Shown in pieces: positions 42,570 through 54,802 of a DNA stretch of 64,000 bases (position 1 is the stretch's first letter; each line of letters begins with the position of its first letter). Position numbers and translations under genes: made by a program. Below the pieces are notes generated by a model. The model worked only from the letters and a program-made list of their open reading frames with translations. It did no database searches and was not told where the DNA came from. This DNA is from Paracamarosporium sp. OC-R06-R3 (lineage: Eukaryota; Ascomycota; Dothideomycetes; Pleosporales; Didymosphaeriaceae): assembly GCA_019828545.1 (NCBI GenBank), contig JACVRA010000171.1:248001-312000 (forward strand), written 5' to 3'.

Positions 42570-44873
42570 TCGAGATACTAACCTAGTTGTGCTCTCCAAA
42601 CAATATCTTTATGGGTTTGTTTCCATCTTTAGAGGGGTTAATGTGTGTGTTTCGAGTCGCGGGATCATGTTTTTCACTTCCAGGGTAATTTTGAACTCCG
42701 ACGTTGTCCGGTTTTATGTCTAAGGTTTGAGTTTTCGCGAATTGTTGGGATTGAACTGTGAACCATTGGCCCGGTGTGAGTAATCCTACAAATCACTGGA
42801 TGGGAGGTCCACGAGCCGTGAATTCGAGCAGGCTTAAATGCAGCCGAGAATGCCATGACATGGTAGTTCGTGGAAGCTGAGGGTATTTCGCGAGTTCAAG
42901 TCGCTTCTTCACACCGCCATTCTCGCCATGTTCAGTAAGACGATGTGGTGGCGTCGTGGCGAATCAATATTTATATGTGCGCTGGAGCGAAGCCAGCTAT
43001 GCTGAGTACATAGTGTGATAATGCAGTGTGGTCGAGCATACGAAGGTACGCGAACGCCCGGACGGATACGGCAGTGTTCATGCACACTGGAGGGCTGACA
43101 TGGACATGGGATGCACTGACAGGCTGGATCTCCATAGCTTATTCAGCGGTAGCCCTGTCGAATGCCGGCAATCAATTATTGTTCCGCTTTTTGGCTTGAG
43201 GCCATCCGGTCTCACGTATGCTGGCCTCGTTTTGTTCAACAATCCATGGCGATCGGTCAACCAACCGACGTCGTCCTGCTGCGTCCAAGTTTCCGAAATG
43301 ATGCATGCATGTGGGCGTTATTAGCCACGCTATAGACAGGGGCAGGTGGTCGCCGTGCCTTGAGCGGGGGCGTCACAATTTTTCACCCAGGAACTCTCGG
43401 TGAGCCATCCCACGTCCTCAAAAAGGCAACTGTTTTCGAAGCAGGAACGGCCCCCATGATAGGCGCTTGGTGCGTGGTGTGTCAGTCGGCGACAAAGCGC
43501 GGTGGGTGCTGACGGCAGGCATGGCAGGCACAGCAGCGCATCCAAGGACCATGGCGTGTACGGGGCTGGTGTCGTCGGCATTCACTATCAAGGGCGCTTT
43601 GGCCAGGGAGCTCGCTCAGGTTTCCCATCCGGATGGAGCAGAACCGGAGGAGTGGTTGCGCCGGGAAAAGCGTGGTTTAGCGAGTTTCACGTCGGGGAGA
43701 GGTTGGTTGATTGCTCGCCCCGCACTCTGGCCGTGTTGGAGGCTGGCTGCATTGGCGGGCGTGCAGGCGTGTGGGGAGTCGTATATATTAGCGGCTGCAA
43801 TAGGGGCGGCAGACCGGGAGGGAAGGTGTCTTGACGACGAGCGACGCCCCTCCGGCGATGCAATTTACCATGGTGCCGCGGCTGAAGTATGGGCCGCCTT
43901 CCGAGCCTGTGTGCGATGGGCGTCACATGTCGGTCTACTCGCCCGCAAGGTCACTCCACCAGGCCCGACGACGCATTCTCCGGGCGCGTCACGTTGGCAG
44001 GCTGACCAAGCGCCGCCAAAGGGCCCTAGCGACGCGTATGGAGCAGACGGCCGCTAAAGCGCTCTGGTCACGTCCAAGAGCCCGATCCCAGACGGCACTC
44101 TACGTGAACCGCTGCGTCGGGACCGTGTCAGTCTTCGGTTCCTCCCTCCCAACAGTTCCGCCAGCCTCAGCGCGCGTCACGGCCGGTCGAAACGCCTGGC
44201 GCTAGTCGCTTCGCCTGGTGCGACGCCGCCGGAGCCCTCGCAGAGGCGGGCCTGTCTGTCTGTTCTGCTGCCCGGGGCGGCCTTGGGCGTATAGGGCTCG
44301 TGCTCCCGCCCACGTCGTGATATGCATCCGCATCCTTCCTTCGCATGCAGCCGACGAATGCGGCCTGCGCGACTGGCCTGAGCAGAGCCAGCGCGTCCCG
44401 TTCGAGACGTCGGTTTCAGACACGCTCCCTACCAGCCCGCCGGGTCTGCGTGAAGCCTTGTATCATTTGCGACTGTATATCTGGGCGGCGATGTGCCTCG
44501 TTTGGGCGAGCTTGCGCGTTCGTTTGCCCATCCCACCACAAGTCGTCGCCCCGGGTCAGCGCAGAACAACAACGAGCACCCAGGCCAAACCCCGAAGCCT
44601 CGCAACCCGACAAGATGAACAAAGGCACCTGCAGTGCGTGCAGCAGCAGCGCATGGCTCCCGCCCGCGCATGACGGAGGAGCGCAGTTCCCTCCCCCCCT
44701 TAGCCGCGCGCACGGGACGACGACGGCGATGCACAAGTATGTGGAGAGCTGGAGGACGGTGGTGAGGGTGCTGGGCAAGGTTTGGACGGGCTGCGACTAG
44801 GCCGGGCTGGGAGGCAGCGATTGGACATGAATGAATAGTCAGACTACTGGGCGGGCGTGGTTCACCAGGCCGT

Positions 44874-44897
44874 GGGCAGAGGGCAGAGGGCAGAGGG
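44874..44897 (+). repeat. (GGGCAGA)3 tandem repeat
   Basis: Three exact heptamer copies plus GGG, about 50 bp before the CAG run, in the GC-rich region upstream of laeA. Confidence 0.85.
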
Positions 44898-44942
44898 TGA
44901 CGGCAGAGACAGGCGTTGCGCGCGGCAGCAGCAGTCCAGCGG

Positions 44943-44977
44943 CAGCAGCGCAGCAGCAGCAGCAGCAGCAGCAGCAG
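44943..44977 (+). repeat. CAG trinucleotide microsatellite
   Basis: Nine uninterrupted CAG units (44951-44977) preceded by two more across a CG break, then short AACGC repeats. An ATG-started 110-codon frame (44831-45163) would read it as polyglutamine, but the rest of that frame looks non-coding. Confidence 0.95.
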
Positions 44978-45539
44978 CGCAACGCAACGCAACGGCACGG
45001 CGGCTGTGTCTCTACGTGGGCGGCTTGCGGGGGCGTCAGGGCAGCGCTCTCCTCACTTGTCTCGAGCCCGCACGGCTGGGAGGCGGTCCTGGCCAATTAC
45101 CCGCGCAATGCGCTATCCACCCAAGACAAACCCGAGCATCTGGGTAGTGGAACTGGTGACTAGGCGCATTTGGCTCTCAGCGGTGGTGCAGGCCGCGGCG
45201 GGCGCACCACGGAGCACGCTCTAACCGCTTCGCGACGTCCTCCGTGCTCCAGGGGGCGCCTGTTCGCTGGCAGGGGCCGTGGCCATGATTAATATCGCGA
45301 GTGTTAATGCGTCGTTCCCAGCACCAGGTGGGCCGTGGAGCGCGCCGTGGCAGGCGGCCGGCGGATGGGGGATGCGCCTGAGGGCTGCTCGTGCCGTGCG
45401 ACTGCTGCAGGGCCCGCCGTGGGCCATGGGTCCTCTGCCTTCAAATATCAGCCCGCTCCCTGCGCCCTGCCCGCCGCCCGCATCCCAGTCGCCCTGCTCC
45501 TTGTCTGAGCTTGTATGCCCGCCGTCCTGAGCCTTCATA

Positions 45540-45715
45540 AGACGTCGTCGCTCCCCACCGCCCACCGCCGCCTCTGCCCCCGCCGCCTCGCTCCCAAGCC
45601 CGCCCCCGTCGCTGTCTCTGCCCTCGCTCCCGCCGCGACCCTCCTCGCCCTCGCCCTCGCCCACGCTCACGCCCACGCGTCTCATGCCCGCCGCCTCGCC
45701 CGCCCGCCGCCCCGT
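45540..45715 (+). promoter_or_regulatory. Pyrimidine-rich tract before laeA
   Basis: Plus strand is dominated by CGCC, CTCGCC and CCGCC runs with few purines, ending about 30 bp before the laeA start. C/T-rich tracts just upstream of starts mark transcription initiation regions in many filamentous fungi. Promoter function is inference. Confidence 0.5.
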
Positions 45716-45747
45716 GTACTAGCACCCTCCCCGCCCGCGAGCGCCGC

Positions 45748-47072
45748 ATGCGAAGCAAGGCTGCCCCAATGGTTACGATGGCTTCAAATGGGTGAGTGCA
45801 GCGCGTCCCCGCTCGGTGCTACCAAGCGAGCCCCAACCAAGCACCAGGCACTCTCGGGCCCGGCGCGCGCTGACCGCGGACCCCAGGTTGGTCGTTCCTG
45901 CTTCTCACAACTACGAGGAGAATGGCCGTCTCTACCACGGCTTTCGACGCGGCCTCTACATGTACCCGTGCGACGAGCCTGAAAAGGACCGCATGGACAT
46001 CTACCACAAGCTGTTCCTGGTCGCGCGGAGAGAACACCTGCACCAGGCCCCGATCCCGCAGCACTGGGCGCCCCGCATTCTCGACTTGGGCTGCGGCACC
46101 GGCATCTGGGCAATCGACATGGCTGAGTGAGTTCCCACCGCCCGCCTCCTGCCTGCAGCGTCCGTCGTGCTAACGTCTAGGCAGCAAATATCTCAATTCC
46201 GAGGTGCGCCTCCGCCCTGGGCCGCGTCCAGAACCGGCAGTCGCTAATCTGGGCACATAGGTTTACGGACTGGACCTGGTCAACATCCAGCCAGAAAAGT
46301 GAGCCCGCGCCCTGCAACCCGCAATTGGTGCAATTACTGACGCCCAGCGCACAGGATTCCTCCGAACCTGCGGTTTCGCATCCCGCGCGACTACGAGAGC
46401 CCGTGGACCCTGGGCGAGGAATCGTTCGATCTGATCCACCTCAGGATGGCCTGTGGCAGTGTCACAAGCTGGCCCGAAATGTACCAAAAGATCTTCACGT
46501 ATGCATGCCCTGCGGGTCCGGTCCCCTGCGTCGCCGTGCTAATTTCGCTAGCCACCTGAGACCCGGTTCGGGGTGGATAGAACACGTCGAAATTGACCTG
46601 GAGCCCCGCTGCGACGACGGCACCCTCTCGCCGGACAGCCATCTCACACAGTGGTACAATTACCTGGCGGATGCTACGGCGCGCGTTGACCGCCCCATTG
46701 CGTATGACCACCGCACTCGCCAGCTCCTGCAAGCAGCCGGCTTCATTGACATTCAAGAGACAATCATCCGTGCGCCATACAACTCGTGGCCCGCCGACCC
46801 CCACCAGAGGGATATTGGTAGGTGGTACAACTTGGGCCTGACCGAGGGCCTGGAAGCTTTGAGTGCTGCGCCCTTCACACGCGTGAACCGGTGGAATATG
46901 AACGAGCACGTGAAGCCGCTTGTCGAAGCCGTACGCCGCGAAGTATGTAACCGCAAGATTCATGCGTACAACAATATGTAAGTCAGACCCGTCACACCAA
47001 TTCATTGAGGTTACCAACGCTGATCCCTTGCTCGATAGCCACATCTGGACTGCCCGCAGACCAGGACAATGA
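45748..47072 (+). CDS. laeA: LaeA-like methyltransferase, global regulator of secondary metabolism
   Basis: Nuclear methyltransferase-fold protein that in other fungi joins VeA and VelB in the velvet complex and controls secondary metabolism and development. Seven exons: 45748..45791, 45887..46126, 46185..46203, 46261..46298, 46355..46498, 46552..46977 and 47039..47072; all phases close, giving about 314 residues. Marks are [20 protein letters not shown], motif [15 protein letters not shown] (near 81-94), [65 protein letters not shown] and the closing [15 protein letters not shown]. These align without gaps to my recollection of LaeA rather than to the shorter LaeA-like (Llm) paralogues. Exons 3 and 4 are only 19 and 38 nt. 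The first exon (14 codons) is the weakest call: an upstream exon or a longer N-terminus is possible, since LaeA N-termini are variable. Confidence 0.9.
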
Positions 47073-50000
47073 TTGCAGCTAAATCTGTACGCTCCTGCCC
47101 GAACCGCGACCTCACCCAGCAGCCTTGCCGGTGCGGTGTGCATTGTGCGCTTTTGATCGGCACCACCTCTCTGTCCGCCTCGGCCCATTTCCATCTCGGG
47201 CATTCCACGGCATCCATAACCCGCATTAACATCCCTAGCCCTCGGGATCCTGTTGACGCTGTTGTACCTCCAACAGCACCCAACACTGCACGCCTCGGTG
47301 CGCTCAACTCGTATCCCACCACGACGGTCCTTGGCGCGGACAAAGGACCACATTCCTACGCTTAACGAAACCCCATCATCTTGATCACGACCTTAGCTTT
47401 TCACCGATATCCCTTTTCTGATTCTATTGACGAAGTCTTGGCCTATTTCCTTTGGCGGCGGCACACGCTTGCGTGGAACAAAAATGGAGTTCTCGGTCGG
47501 CGGCTGCACACTACCAGGCGTTTTCGTCTCGATTTCGACAAGCATTCTCGCAACTCAGTGTTATTGATACCTTGCTCGTTTGGGGCTTTTCAGCTCCCGC
47601 TTATGTTCTATTCCATCTACGGAGATTGTAATTCCGCCTGCCTGTCGGGAGCGGCTGATTCTCGTTAGCATTTCACATCACGTCACGTCATGCCCTATCC
47701 AACCCCTTTGTGTGGTTTCTCGTTTTGGTTGGCTTAGCTGTGGTGTCAGCGTTGAAAAGCATTTTTTCCTTGGGGGGCTGGCATGCGACGTGCAGCCCAC
47801 TTTTTCCGCGGCTGTTCTCTACTCTGCTTGTGCGCTCGACGCCGACGACGTGTTTCGTCGTTGGATGGGGGGGGGGTCTGGGAATTGGAGGCAGCACACA
47901 GACAGGTGCACGTTCGGGTGCGGTGTTGGAGGCCCACCTCGTCGTTGGACGGAGCGCTGCAAGAAGACGCATGCTCGGTGTCCGATGTTGTTTCTACATG
48001 CTATATAGTAGCTGGACCAAGTGTCGGGTCCTAGAATATGAAGTATTACTGAACCGAGCGTCGCAGGCGGGTGGTGGGCGTTGTGCGGAGAGACGAGTGG
48101 ATGCGACTGCGGCGTTGGCCACACCCAACCGCTCGGTACCTCGCGAGCCGCACTGAGCCTCTGAGCCGCACCCTGCAACGGCCGGCCGCTCCAGTTGCCT
48201 TTGTTGCAGTTGCAGCGCAGCACGGCGGGAAAGCTCAACGGTGCTGGGGCTGTGGTTGTGGCGAGGGGTGGGTGGATTGACGTGCAAATTGCCGTTGACG
48301 GACAGGCAGCCGCCTTGGAAGGGCAGGTTTAGCCATCCCGACACGGCGGGCCCCAAGGGCCGAGAGTCGGCCACGATGGCAACCACGGAAGGTAAATTGG
48401 CGGTCTGACGAAGCGCAAGTGTTGGCTGGCGGCGTGACAGAGTGTCAGTGGCGGAGAATTCAGCTTGAGATGGCAGGATCGAAGACTCCGGAGCGTCGGG
48501 ATACGTTGGCGCTGCAGGGAGACAAGTATAGAGAGGCAAAAACGTGCGCTCAAACGGGTGTGCATGCATGCGCGACGAGTAGCGCTGGCCGGTGGGCGAG
48601 CACTTGAGTGGGCGCGTGAAATGGGGCGAATGCCCGCCGCCTGCCCGCGTCCTGCCCGCGTCCTGCCCCCGTCCCAGCGTGCCGGGACGACGGCTAAGTC
48701 CAGTTCGTCCCGCGCGGCACGTCGCCTGGTTCGCCCGAGTCTCCCCAGCATGGCTTGCGGCCAATAACGCCTTTTAGCGCTCGCGCAGAGTCCTGGCCTG
48801 CCCTCAACGCCGCTGCTGCCCTCGCTCGACCTGCGCCCGTGGGTCGCTCCTCCCGCCGCTGTCCCGTCGCCCGCGAGCATCCCGGCCCAAACCACCAAGC
48901 CGCCCGCCTCGTCTCAAACGCCTGTCGCGCCCGCCCGTCCTGCTCGTCGCCGCTCCCGGCCGGCGGAAATCGCGTTTCGTGTGTGCCTCCCGCATTGGGC
49001 GCCCCCGAGAGCCCGAATCAAACTTTGTCCTCCCACCGATCGACACGCCGGCACGTGCACATCACACGTCTTCCGCCATCGCACTGCACACCGAGCTGCA
49101 CACCGTGCTGCACGCCGCCTGCCGCATATCGACCTCGAATCCCGCGACTCATGACCTGCCTGCCACCTGCACCAGCCTGCTAGGAGCCGCCGCCCAGCAG
49201 AGCCCTGCACCTGTACTGGATCGCATCCTCAGGCTTACCATCCATCCTGTCCTGAAATGCCGACGCCGGAGCGAGCATGCCAGTCCTCCCCCAAGGCTTT
49301 GCCTCTCATCACACGCCATGTACCCAGCTGACGCGCTCACGGAACACGAACATCCAATCCCACCCCAACCTGCTCGTTTCCCATTCCTAGGATTAACTTT
49401 TAGGGTTGCCGTGTGCAAGCAAGCGTTCCGAGGTCATGCAGTGTTCGGCGCAATGTCCGCATGTGGCAGACCATGTTTTCTACTCCTGGTCAAAGCTGTG
49501 AACCAGGTGGATGGTTTGGCCTCGGCGGGTATGCACATGTATGCGGTCAAGACCAACACGACATGTGTGCGATAAAATGAGGCTTGCAGGAACTACTTCA
49601 CCGACTTCCGCTGATCTGGTACCTTTCCGCTCGACTTGGAAAGACTTCGGCGTGGCGACAGGCTTCCTAATACGCACCAGCTAGTGCATTGTAGGCAACG
49701 AGCTGCACCGCCACGTGGATGAAGTCGTACGCATTTTCCTAAGATGGTGTAAACACGACCACTAAACGCTCCTAACCCGTTGAGGTACTACCCGTGAAAT
49801 GCGGCGTCACAGGGCTGAACGATGAACAAGGCTGACGACTGTTCCTTCGGCCCAGCCGTTTTAGTTCGACTTCAGTCGTACGCATATCTAACTACAGGAG
49901 CCACCAGATCCTCCAGGGCGTTTTACAAGGAGCGTGCCTCGTCTTTAGTCTCCGAAAAATGAGTCATTCGGGATACCTGCTTCATGACAGCGTGCGGAGC

Positions 50001-52127
50001 TTACCGTACAGCGAAGATCCGCAGTAATCGTGGCTTCAAGGTCAGTCCATGCCAGCACGCCTCGTCTTCCCATTACTCCCTGATGAACACGCTGGGGCCA
50101 TATGAGCACCAGAACCCCTTTCATACTCGGTCCTCAGAGCGAGCATGGATAGCGGGATCTGTCATGCTTTCAAAACCAGCAATTCAAATCTTCTCAACCT
50201 CTGACATACCCATCTATTCTCGCTCACCAACACCGCGAATGCCTTCGGATTATCAATAACTGACCTCTTCCGCGTGATCTAGTGCTCCAATCGTTGCAGC
50301 CTCGCATATCTCATGTCGCCGAATACCTGGCACCGGGGTGCTCGGCGCATATCCCGATTTTCAATCCACCCATGACCATTGTACAGGGACGTGATTGCAG
50401 TACGTAAGGTCTTACGGCAAATGTTTGGACCGCCTGCAGTCATCGAAACATGTGGTTCCTGAAGGAGCAGTCTAGACGTTGCGTGTCTTGGCACGGTATG
50501 CCTTATACATGTCACTACGCCCCGGCAGCTAGTACGTGTTTCACAGAAGCTGATGTCGGGCTCGGCTGCGAATGATGCACACCATGTAACGGTAACTGAC
50601 GGACGCCGGCGCGCTGTGGGGATACAGGTCTGCGCTGGAACAAGCAGGGGGATGGAGGCGCGCATGCGCTAGTGTACTGCAGCAGTGACATCGTGAATTA
50701 CCCTGCCAAGCATTTGGAGTCGTATCAAGACTTGGTATTACAACAGATTGGTCTTTGACAAAGGATGCATATTCACTTATTCACCGATTTGCTTACTAGA
50801 GATAGTCGAACCTCCGGCCTGGAGATAGTCCTTGCTGTGATAAGCTTTACGCGTATTCGCTGTGCATCTCCGAGCCGTGGAGTAACTTATCCGCTGCCCA
50901 AACAAGCGGTGCATGGATGCAGATATCTTCGTCGGTGACTAGACTCAAGCATAGCATGCGAACCACACCAGTCTCCAAACTCCTTGTTCCAAACACAAAT
51001 GCATTGCGTTGAATCACCTACACCCGACCACCAAGTTCAGATATGCCAGAGTACCCGGTAGACTCCCCCCCACTGATGATCCTCTTTCTACGAACACATG
51101 TCCCAGTGTTAATCTACTGCCTTAACATTCGCCTCCACTTCTCTACATAGCAACCTTGAAACATATCCCAGCACAAGTGAAACGAGCATCCCATCTATCT
51201 TTCTTAACCCTCGTGCTCCAGTAATATTTACTATATATCGACATGACTACATGTTCAAAGCACGCACATGTATAGCCATCTATCACACGTAGACCATCTC
51301 CGATACTCGCAGTAAATGAGCGTCATGCGCGGGGAGTGCGCTATTCTGACGATAAACTACGTTTTCCTTGAAGATGGGTGGGTGTCAGGCTTGTCGGTCT
51401 TCCAGATAGACAGTCAAAGATGGGTTCTCATGGTCTAGCGTGTCTGGAATACGCTTTACGAGAGGGGGTTGGGATGTTTTGCCCATTGCTTGCTTTGTGG
51501 TTCCTTGTGCGGGATGGCTTGGGTGATGTATGCTGAGTTTTAGAACAGGCGTTGGGATATGTCGGGTGTGCCTTGATGGTTGGTTTACGGGGTTGATTTT
51601 GGGATGGTGTCGTATGGTAGATGTTGTTTTGCTCGAGGTGTTGGGGTAAGACTAGCTTTCCGGCGCTGGTGGTTGGTTCGGAAATGGTCGTGGTGTATAG
51701 CATCTGTAGTAAGCTGTTCGACTGGTAGAAGCTTTGTTAGGATATTATGGGTAGTGTTCTGGGTCCTATGTACATGGCGAGACTTCTATGTCCGTTGTGG
51801 TTGTGGTTACTTGCTTGGACCCTATAGGTATGTGGATGTGTTACTATTGTGTAGATGGTTGTAGTGAGTGTAGTATAGAATTAGTATCTAATATAACATA
51901 GATCTTGGATAGTCGAGAATGGTATAGAAAATGATCACTTAGATATTTGAGAGATGTCTGCGACGGAGCTCGTTTTTGTTGACTATTCAGCCTGAGTGGC
52001 CTCGGCGCTGTGACTGTATAGTCAATGCTGTCTATGCGCCAGCAGAAATGTGCGGATCTGATAGCTGGGAGGTGCTGAGTGCATGTCGACTTATCATAAT
52101 TAAGTATGAATTAGCTTAATACATAGT
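47073..52127. other. Gene-empty stretch, 5 kb
   Basis: No credible coding region. 47.6-49.4 kb is GC-rich, with overlapping open frames on both strands (for example 47994-48764 minus) that have no family content. 49.5-52.1 kb grows AT-richer, with a G/T-rich stretch around 51430-51850. No tRNA, rRNA, transposon protein or long repeat recognised. Non-coding transcription cannot be judged from sequence alone. Confidence 0.5.
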
Positions 52128-54802
52128 CTATAGATGCTTCCTTTCTTCATCATACAAACCTATCTTGTCCTCCCTTTCCTCACTTCCAACCCCAGCATAC
52201 AGCTCATTAGGTATAATCTGCCCCACGTCCTCCGAACTCAACCCTCCATGCCTGAATTGTTTTCCCATGCCAAGATCTCCCCATTTTACACCCGTAACAG
52301 GAAAATCATCCAACTGCGTTGTACTTGCACACAGTACTCTGATGCTTCCAAACATCTGCGGAATGACACCTTCTCTCCTATACCCAAAAGCCCACCAACA
52401 ACCTCCCGTCATGGCTAAGATCAGGAAAGCAGCAATCCAAAGAGGGTACGTAGCGTAAGTGATTGTGTACATCGAGTGCTCCACATGACGTCCGATATCC
52501 TGGCCGATGTCTTGCCATATTGTTTCCTGTGTCTGAAGAGCCTCGCCAAGCATCCAGTGCGTGAGGATGGAGTATGTCATTATAGGTAGGAGGATCTTCT
52601 TGGGTAGCTGGAGGAGATAGTCTTGTTCGAAGGATTCGCCTCTGACGATTGTGCAGCGGAGGCGCGAGCGCTCATGCTCGAGTTTACCCCAGTCATATTC
52701 TTGGCTGACAAGGGTGATGTTGTATATGAGGAGGAGATAGAGAAGCGAGTAAATGAATTGCGCGCCGTTTGATATCAGGAATGAGAGCACCTCGTTGCCT
52801 AATTCGTCGTGTGGTAAGGTGGCAAGCGGTAAGGAGCGGTTGAAGCCTCCCCAGCCACCAGAAACGGTAGCAAAGCGATCGCCAGGACTTAAGGAGCAAT
52901 ATGGTAGGCTGTATCCGCTCTTGCATTGCTCTTTTATCGAAGCATTAGAGATGGCCACTGGTACTGCGACTGCGATTGAGGCGGCAACCATGGCTATGCT
53001 GCAGAACGTCATTATGGTCATTTGTGTCAGAGCTGTGTTTCCTAAGTTGGAAATGAGGCTTCGCTTGATCTTTGTTGCAATCGTAGGCTGCGCCTCATTA
53101 GTGAATCGGTTGACGGAATTCCACTTCTTGCATTTTTGGCAGTGACCGATTTCCTCCCCTGTTCGAGATTCTTCCGTGCTCTTGCAATGTTTGTGACAGG
53201 TGTGCGTGCAATGTCTTCGATAACTCTCTTTCGCATTGACCATGCATTCGCCCTGTACACGAAGCTCACTGTGCGAAGCAGAAGCCACGATAACGTCTCC
53301 AAATGTCAGCAGCTGCCGCTTTACGTGCCCTCTTGCTAGGAAATTGACAGTGACCATGTAAATTGCCTTGATGGAAAGGGCTGCTGCGAGAACAAACGCA
53401 GCGTTCATCCGCACGTTTAAACGACACTTCGCAGGCTTCTCGTCCATCAGAGCGCAGCTTACGCTCTGGCCGACACTACAATTCCCTGCCCTATACACCA
53501 CGGAGCCGTAGTCCGAAAGATGGTAGGTGTCCTCAAGACTGTCGATATCATCCCACATGCCCGCCAGGCCCGAACAGTTCTCCTTTGCATATGTAACGGA
53601 TATCTTTGCGAATACTGATCCACTTCGATGGGCGTTGTTCAGATCTCCCTTCATGACTAATGTAGAGTGCGGAAAAGAAGCCCGTCCTGTTCGAAAAGCA
53701 CTCCAGCACAAGAACGAGTCCGGGCTGGCAATAGACATATCATATGGATAGTATGATATTCTTGTATTGTAGAACTCGCTGTAGATTGTCTCGTTGAATA
53801 TGACGTCAGGTGGAGGCTCAACAACGTAGGATGGCCCGATTAACGAATTTGCAAGGAAATGAATCGGTACCGAAGTGCAGACAAGCAATAACCACGCAGC
53901 CCAAGACTTTAGCTTTCCTTTTTGTTTACGGTTGATGTTCCACGGTGAGTTGGTTCCTATCCTTGAGTCCTGCGTCGCATGCAAAGTTAGTATCAGTTTA
54001 GAGTGTGTTGATAGGTACCTTGTATGTGGATCTGTCTGATCGACGCGACGAAGAATCCTCGCTTCTGCCGAAATGATACACACACTTGTTACCCCAAGGC
54101 CCGGCTTACCCCGAATTTCTCCAGCATGTGCTTTAAGTCGCTTGTCTGCAAAGACGTGACGAGCTGCTGGTAGGTATTGCTCATTCCCAATATCATAGTG
54201 GCGGCGACGTTGACTATGAGCAGTACCGCCGTGTTCGTTTGGGTTACCTTATTGCAGTCCTGGGTGGCGCCTCCAACAGAAGATGTGAACTTGTTCACTC
54301 TGGCTCCGAAGGCTTTTGCATTGGTAGCGACAACCACAAGCATAGCGATAGCGAGCGTGGTCATGAGAAGACTCATCCCTCTCAATGACCGATCGACAAG
54401 TAGTTGATCTTTCCAAACGCCTCTCTTGACTCTTGTGGGCTCAATCTCGGCAGCTGGATGCTTTCGTATGGACCCTTGCATATATCGAGGGAGGGGCTTT
54501 CTCCGCACTCGGGCGACAACGCGTTTCTCCCATCCATCCTTAAGTTTTTGGAGGCCACTGCTGGTTGAAGACGACGACTCCTCCGTGCGAAAACTGTTCA
54601 AGCTCGCTTCATCGGCAGTGTCTCGACGGTTCAAGGTCGTGTAGCTGTGTCGAGCCGCGTTGGATATCGTCGGTCTGGACGTGGGAGCAGTTGCGGCGCG
54701 TTCAGACGGAATGTCGGTTCCCCAAGCTATGTCGACGTATTCGGCGATATCTTGGGATTCATGTAAGCTGGGAAGCCTGTCGTAGCTGTACGGTGTTGCC
54801 AT
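52128..54802 (-). CDS. DUF6536-type multi-pass membrane protein
   Basis: Exon 1 (54802..54110) and exon 2 (53969..52128) give about 844 residues; donor GGG|GTAAGC and acceptor GACGCAG|GAC join in phase 0 as LEKFGDSRIGTNSPWNI. Frames read separately extend to 54832 only via TTG and, for exon 2, into the intron. The layout fits fungal DUF6536 proteins: a disordered N-terminus, a first helix pair (LLMTTLAIAMLVVVATNA; TAVLLIVNVAATMILGMSN), then AAWLLLVCTSVPIHFLANSL, an extracytoplasmic loop with several NxS/T sites and cysteines, and about five more helices (such as MVTVNF, TIMTFCSIAMVAASIAVAVP and PLWIAAFLILAMTGGCWWAF). A Cys/His-rich segment lies in the loop encoded at about 53120-53221. Function of the family is unknown. 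The 140-nt intron is long for this window and contains an exon-like island ending ACAAG|GTACCT, but including it would shift the frame. Confidence 0.85.

Larger units (their letters stand above)
42570..45747. promoter_or_regulatory. Upstream region of laeA, GC-rich from about 43.4 kb
   Basis: About 3.2 kb with no recognisable gene. From 43.4 kb to the laeA start, GC content is high and many frames stay open on both strands, but most begin at GTG or TTG and none resembles a protein family. It ends in a C/T-rich tract (about 45540-45715) directly before the start codon, typical of a fungal promoter or leader. It also holds a (CAG)9 run and a GGGCAGA triplication. A long transcribed leader for laeA is likely (inference). 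Confidence 0.5.

Noticed and set aside
43467..44057. 196-codon plus-strand ORF in the GC-rich region
   Set aside because: GTG start, competing open frames on both strands, and Arg/Gly/Ala-rich composition from GC bias.
44831..45163. Polyglutamine protein over the CAG microsatellite
   Set aside because: Apart from the repeat, the frame is unremarkable and other frames are equally open. Kept only as a possible upstream ORF.
47994..48898. Minus-strand ORFs of 256 and 189 codons
   Set aside because: Overlap each other in different frames, GC-driven, with no family resemblance.
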